A stretch of 64,000 bases of DNA from Bolinopsis microptera. Taxonomy: Eukaryota; Ctenophora; Tentaculata; Lobata; Bolinopsidae. Each line of letters opens with the position of its first letter. Position 1 is the stretch's first letter. Made by a program: the position numbers and the translations under genes. Below are positions 60,850-64,000 of this stretch, one piece after another. Location: assembly GCF_026151205.1 (NCBI RefSeq), contig NC_087073.1:13597837-13661836 (forward strand), given 5' to 3'. The notes under the pieces are model-generated. The model ran no database searches, was not told where the DNA came from, and worked only from the letters and a program-made list of their open reading frames with translations.

Positions 60850-63825
60850 CCCGGGAGGGGTGGGTCCTGACTCCTGATAGTCGCAGCAACCCTGTTACTA
60901 CCCTTTTAGTTCGTAGGAAAACCCCTTTTCAGGTTAGCACCTTCAACTGTAGGACTCTCAACCCTGTATCACGTAAGCAGGAGTTAGCTCACTCAGCCTT
61001 CCTGCATCATAATGATGTTATCTCCTTGCAAGAGCATCGCCAACACCACAAAGAATCCCTAAGAATTGAAAACATCTTATCATATCAGCTCATCACTGCT
61101 TCTGCTACGAAGAATTCAGTTAATGCGTCGGTTGGTGGTGTTGGGTTTCTTTTATCTCCTAGAATTCAGAAATCTCTCCTATCTGTAGAAAAAGTTAATA
61201 GCAGAATCATCTTGCTCCATGTAAACGGGAATCCTCGCCTCACAGTCCTTTCATGTTAATTGTTATGCTCCTACTAACTGCAGTGATATTGAAGAAAAAA
61301 CTGCATTCTACAACGCTCTAACCAGGATCATCTCTTAGGTACCTCCTCACAACATGCTAGCAGTGTGCGGTGATTTCAACGCGAAGCTCAGTAATAGCTA
61401 CGGTTTCACATACCATCAGTCAACCAACGACAACGGTGAACGACTACTGGATCTGGTAGACCAGCACCAGCTGATAGTTGCTAACCGCTGTTTCCAGAAA
61501 CCGGCTAATAAAATTTGGACCTATGAAGACCCCAAAAGAACAAAGCATCAAATTGACTTTGTACTCTGGCGTAAGAAGTGGGCAAATAGTGTGAAGAACT
61601 GTCAAGCGTACAACATCATGCAAACTGTCGGTTCAGATCACCGGATTGTAACATGTTTTGTTCAAGCCAGCTACAGAGTCAACAAAACTCCAGCACGGGA
61701 CACTCTTAGGAGCATTGACTGGACTCCACTGATCCACGATTCCATCATGAAACACCAGTATGCAGTGGAAGTGAAAAACAGGTACAGTGCACTCCTAGAG
61801 GAAGCAGAGCTCGAGTCCGACTACGACCTGCTCGTTAAAAGCGTTACAAGCACAGCACTTAAGGTGTTGCCAAAAAAGAGGAAGAGGAAACGGGAAAATC
61901 CTTACAACGATCCTAATATTGCACACCATCGCAATATCCAAAAGGATGCGTCCCTGAGTCACAGGATTTCCCCCTCTTATTCGTCCAAGGAAAAGCTTGA
62001 AGACGCAAAGAAGCAACTGGACGAAGCCTATAATGCTGCTACTTCACAGCACATTCGACAACAGACTGACCGGCTGGAGAAAACTAACCCTGAGCACAGG
62101 CATCGCAGTTCCTGGCACATCATCAGGCAACTAACATCTTCCGACACTGTGCCATACTGCAAAGTGCCAGGAGGCACTACCGAAGAACGGCTCAACATCT
62201 GGTTCGAGCACTTCAAGTCCCTTCTAGGCACAGAACTGAGAACAGCCTCCGCCGGACCTCACCCTCCCCTTCTTCAACCAGCGAGTATCTGACACCCTGC
62301 CCATCAGCTGCTCATCCTTCAGCATGTCAGAACTCGACACGGTTCTGAAGTCCGTCAAGTCCTCCAAGTCACCCGGTCTAGATAGCATCCCTCCCTCAGT
62401 CTGGAAGCTTCCCCAGCTACGTGAAAACCTCCTCGGATTCTGTAACAAAGCACTCATGGATGGTGTGATCCCTCAAGCCTGGAAAACGGCCTCTATCATT
62501 CCTATCCCCAAAAAGGGTGATCTTACTAATCCAGGAAACTACCGTGGCATTTCACTGGCACCGGTTGCAGCGAAAGTTTTTAACAAGCTCATCCTCAACC
62601 GGATCTACCCATTCATTGATCCCCTCTTGCGGCCAAACCAAAATGGGTTCCGTAGAGGAAGATCCACACTCCCACAGGTCCTTGCCCTACGTCGTATACT
62701 CGAGGAATGCAAGATCGGAAATCGCTCAGCCGCAATTGTGTTTGTCGATTTTTCGAAAGTGTTCGACAGCATTAACCGGGATGCCCTTTTCCACACCCTC
62801 TCCCTCTACGGTATCCCTGCTCCACTTGTAGATGCTATCACTATCAGGCTTCTTTATGACTCATCGTTCTCTCGTGTCCAGACCATCGACGGCCTTACTG
62901 ACTTTTTTAGGACACTTATTGGAGTTCTTCAAGGGGACACTCTAGCACCCTTTCTCTTCATCATCGTCCTTGACTATGTCCTCAGAAGCTGCATGGGTGA
63001 AGAATTCGGTCTTACCATCGTGCCTAGGAAAAGTCGAAGAGTGCCTGCGGTCAAAATCACAGACCTTGACTTTGCTGATGATTTGGCCTTAATTTCAGAC
63101 ACCATAGAGCAAGTCCAACTTCTGCTGACAGACCTTGAAAATGCAGCCGCACAAGTTGGTCTTGCTATGAATGCTTCTAAGACCGAGTTCATGACCATCA
63201 ACATCCCTGACACTGTCGACTTACATTCCATCTCAGGCCGCCAGATTAAACAGGTTGATGATTTTAAATACCTCGGCTCTTTCATTGCGGACAGTAGAAA
63301 GGATTTCAACACAAGGAAAGGAATGGCCTGGTCAGCCTCTATTAAACTGCAAAAAGTCTGGTCCTCTGGCATTTCCGAACAACTGAAAGTCAAGTTCTTT
63401 AGAGCCTGTGTCGAACCAGTATTGCTCTATGGATCAGAGACATGGACCATAAACAAGCAGCTTGAGAAGCGCCTCAACTGATGCTACACCCGTCTTTTAA
63501 TAAAGGCCAAGAACATCTCGTGGAAGAAGCATCCAACCCTCAAGCAGATCTATGGCAACCTTCCATCTATTGCATCAGTGGTTGCGTCGAGGCGTTCCAG
63601 ATTTGCTGGGCATTGCATGAGAGCTTCTGACCAAGTTATCTCCTCTATCCTCCCCGGCCCTGGCGACTTGCCCAATCCGGCCGTGGAAGGAGACCACTCA
63701 CCTTCCTGGACGTAGTAGCTCGTGACACTGGGCTCCAGTTAGACGACCTTCGAACTGTTATGTGCGATCGAGACGTGTGGAGTCAGACAGTGAATGGGAT
63801 TTCGATTGAGGATCGCCCAAAGTAA
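60850..63825 (+). mobile_element. Decayed non-LTR retrotransposon with APE endonuclease and FADD-type RT
   Basis: The endonuclease start (STFNCRTLN, SLQEHR, GGVGFLL) lies at about 60930-61259 and is broken by a stop before GDFNAKL (61354-62292). One frame change near 62290 leads to 62324-63481 with RT blocks NYRGISL, QNGFRRGRST, FVDFSKVFD (Val for the usual Ala), LQGDTLAP and FADD. An in-frame TGA at 63479-63481 separates the C-terminal GCYTR-like block and the FAGHCMR region, which ends near 63825. The 5' boundary is uncertain. Same general clade as the copy at 24.1-26.7 kb, but a different family. Confidence 0.85.
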
Positions 63826-64000
63826 AAGTAAGTATATTACATAGAGATTAGAGTTAGACTATGTTTAGGGCTAGGGTTAGGGTATGAGCCATGAAATTAT
63901 ATTAAGGTTATTATATATTAGGGTTATGGATAGCTTCGGGGTTATGGTTTGACGTTACTGTTAGCAACGGGTTTGTCACTATAAAGCAGGAAGTAGGAAC
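63826..64000. other. 3' flank with TTAGGG-like strings
   Basis: GGGTTAGGGT at about 63873 and TTAGGGTTA at about 63918 resemble telomere units but are not a continuous array. No gene. Confidence 0.4.

Noticed and set aside
63860-63930. Telomere end or interstitial telomeric array
   Set aside because: Only a few scattered TTAGGG-like words, no continuous array.

Overview
The window looks like animal nuclear DNA. It is AT-rich, the genes have metazoan-type products, one gene is split by GT-AG introns, and non-LTR retrotransposons and small DNA transposons are abundant. Five intronless reading frames (plus one pseudogene) have a 3' splice acceptor 0-7 nt upstream of the ATG, which would fit spliced-leader trans-splicing. 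Together with the repeat types this makes a cnidarian, perhaps a hydrozoan, my best guess. That is inference; nothing here fixes the species.

Layout. 1-4.2 kb: repeat-rich DNA with no complete gene and a degenerate LINE 3' fragment. 4.25-13.9 kb: a 6.9-kb LINE (5' tandem repeats, coiled-coil/SGNH ORF1 broken at a G tract, intact endonuclease-RT ORF2, poly-A tail) inserted in codon 64 of an RNF14-like E3 ligase gene. It is flanked by a 618-bp direct repeat whose ends coincide exactly with the LINE ends. This very long target-site duplication regenerated the upstream region and first 63 codons, so the downstream gene remains intact. A 1462-bp DNA transposon with TA duplication, 25-bp TIRs and ten copies of a 16-bp motif later entered only the downstream repeat; the upstream repeat preserves its empty site.

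13.7-22.7 kb: four intronless + strand genes in a row: RNF14-like RBR ligase, CWF19L2-like splicing factor, M16C metalloprotease (C05D11.1-like), mitochondrial ClpP.

24.1-48.7 kb: a multi-exon PLA2G6-like ankyrin/patatin phospholipase on the + strand, 17 exons recognised, first exon(s) not found. A 5'-truncated LINE sits about 20 bp upstream of one acceptor. One 9.6-kb intron holds a retroelement RT fragment, another LINE, a BTB-type gene and its pseudogene on the - strand. One ankyrin exon is preceded by ten tandem copies of its own acceptor and 5' end, of which only the last is productive.

48.8-64 kb: no intact gene seen. There is a decayed rhodopsin-class (relaxin/LGR-like) receptor copy, tandem arrays, palindromic small elements, and a broken LINE at the right end.

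The strongest observations are the 618-bp LINE duplication with gene rescue, the motif-array transposon with its empty site, the repeated splice acceptor, and the uniform splice acceptors at start codons.
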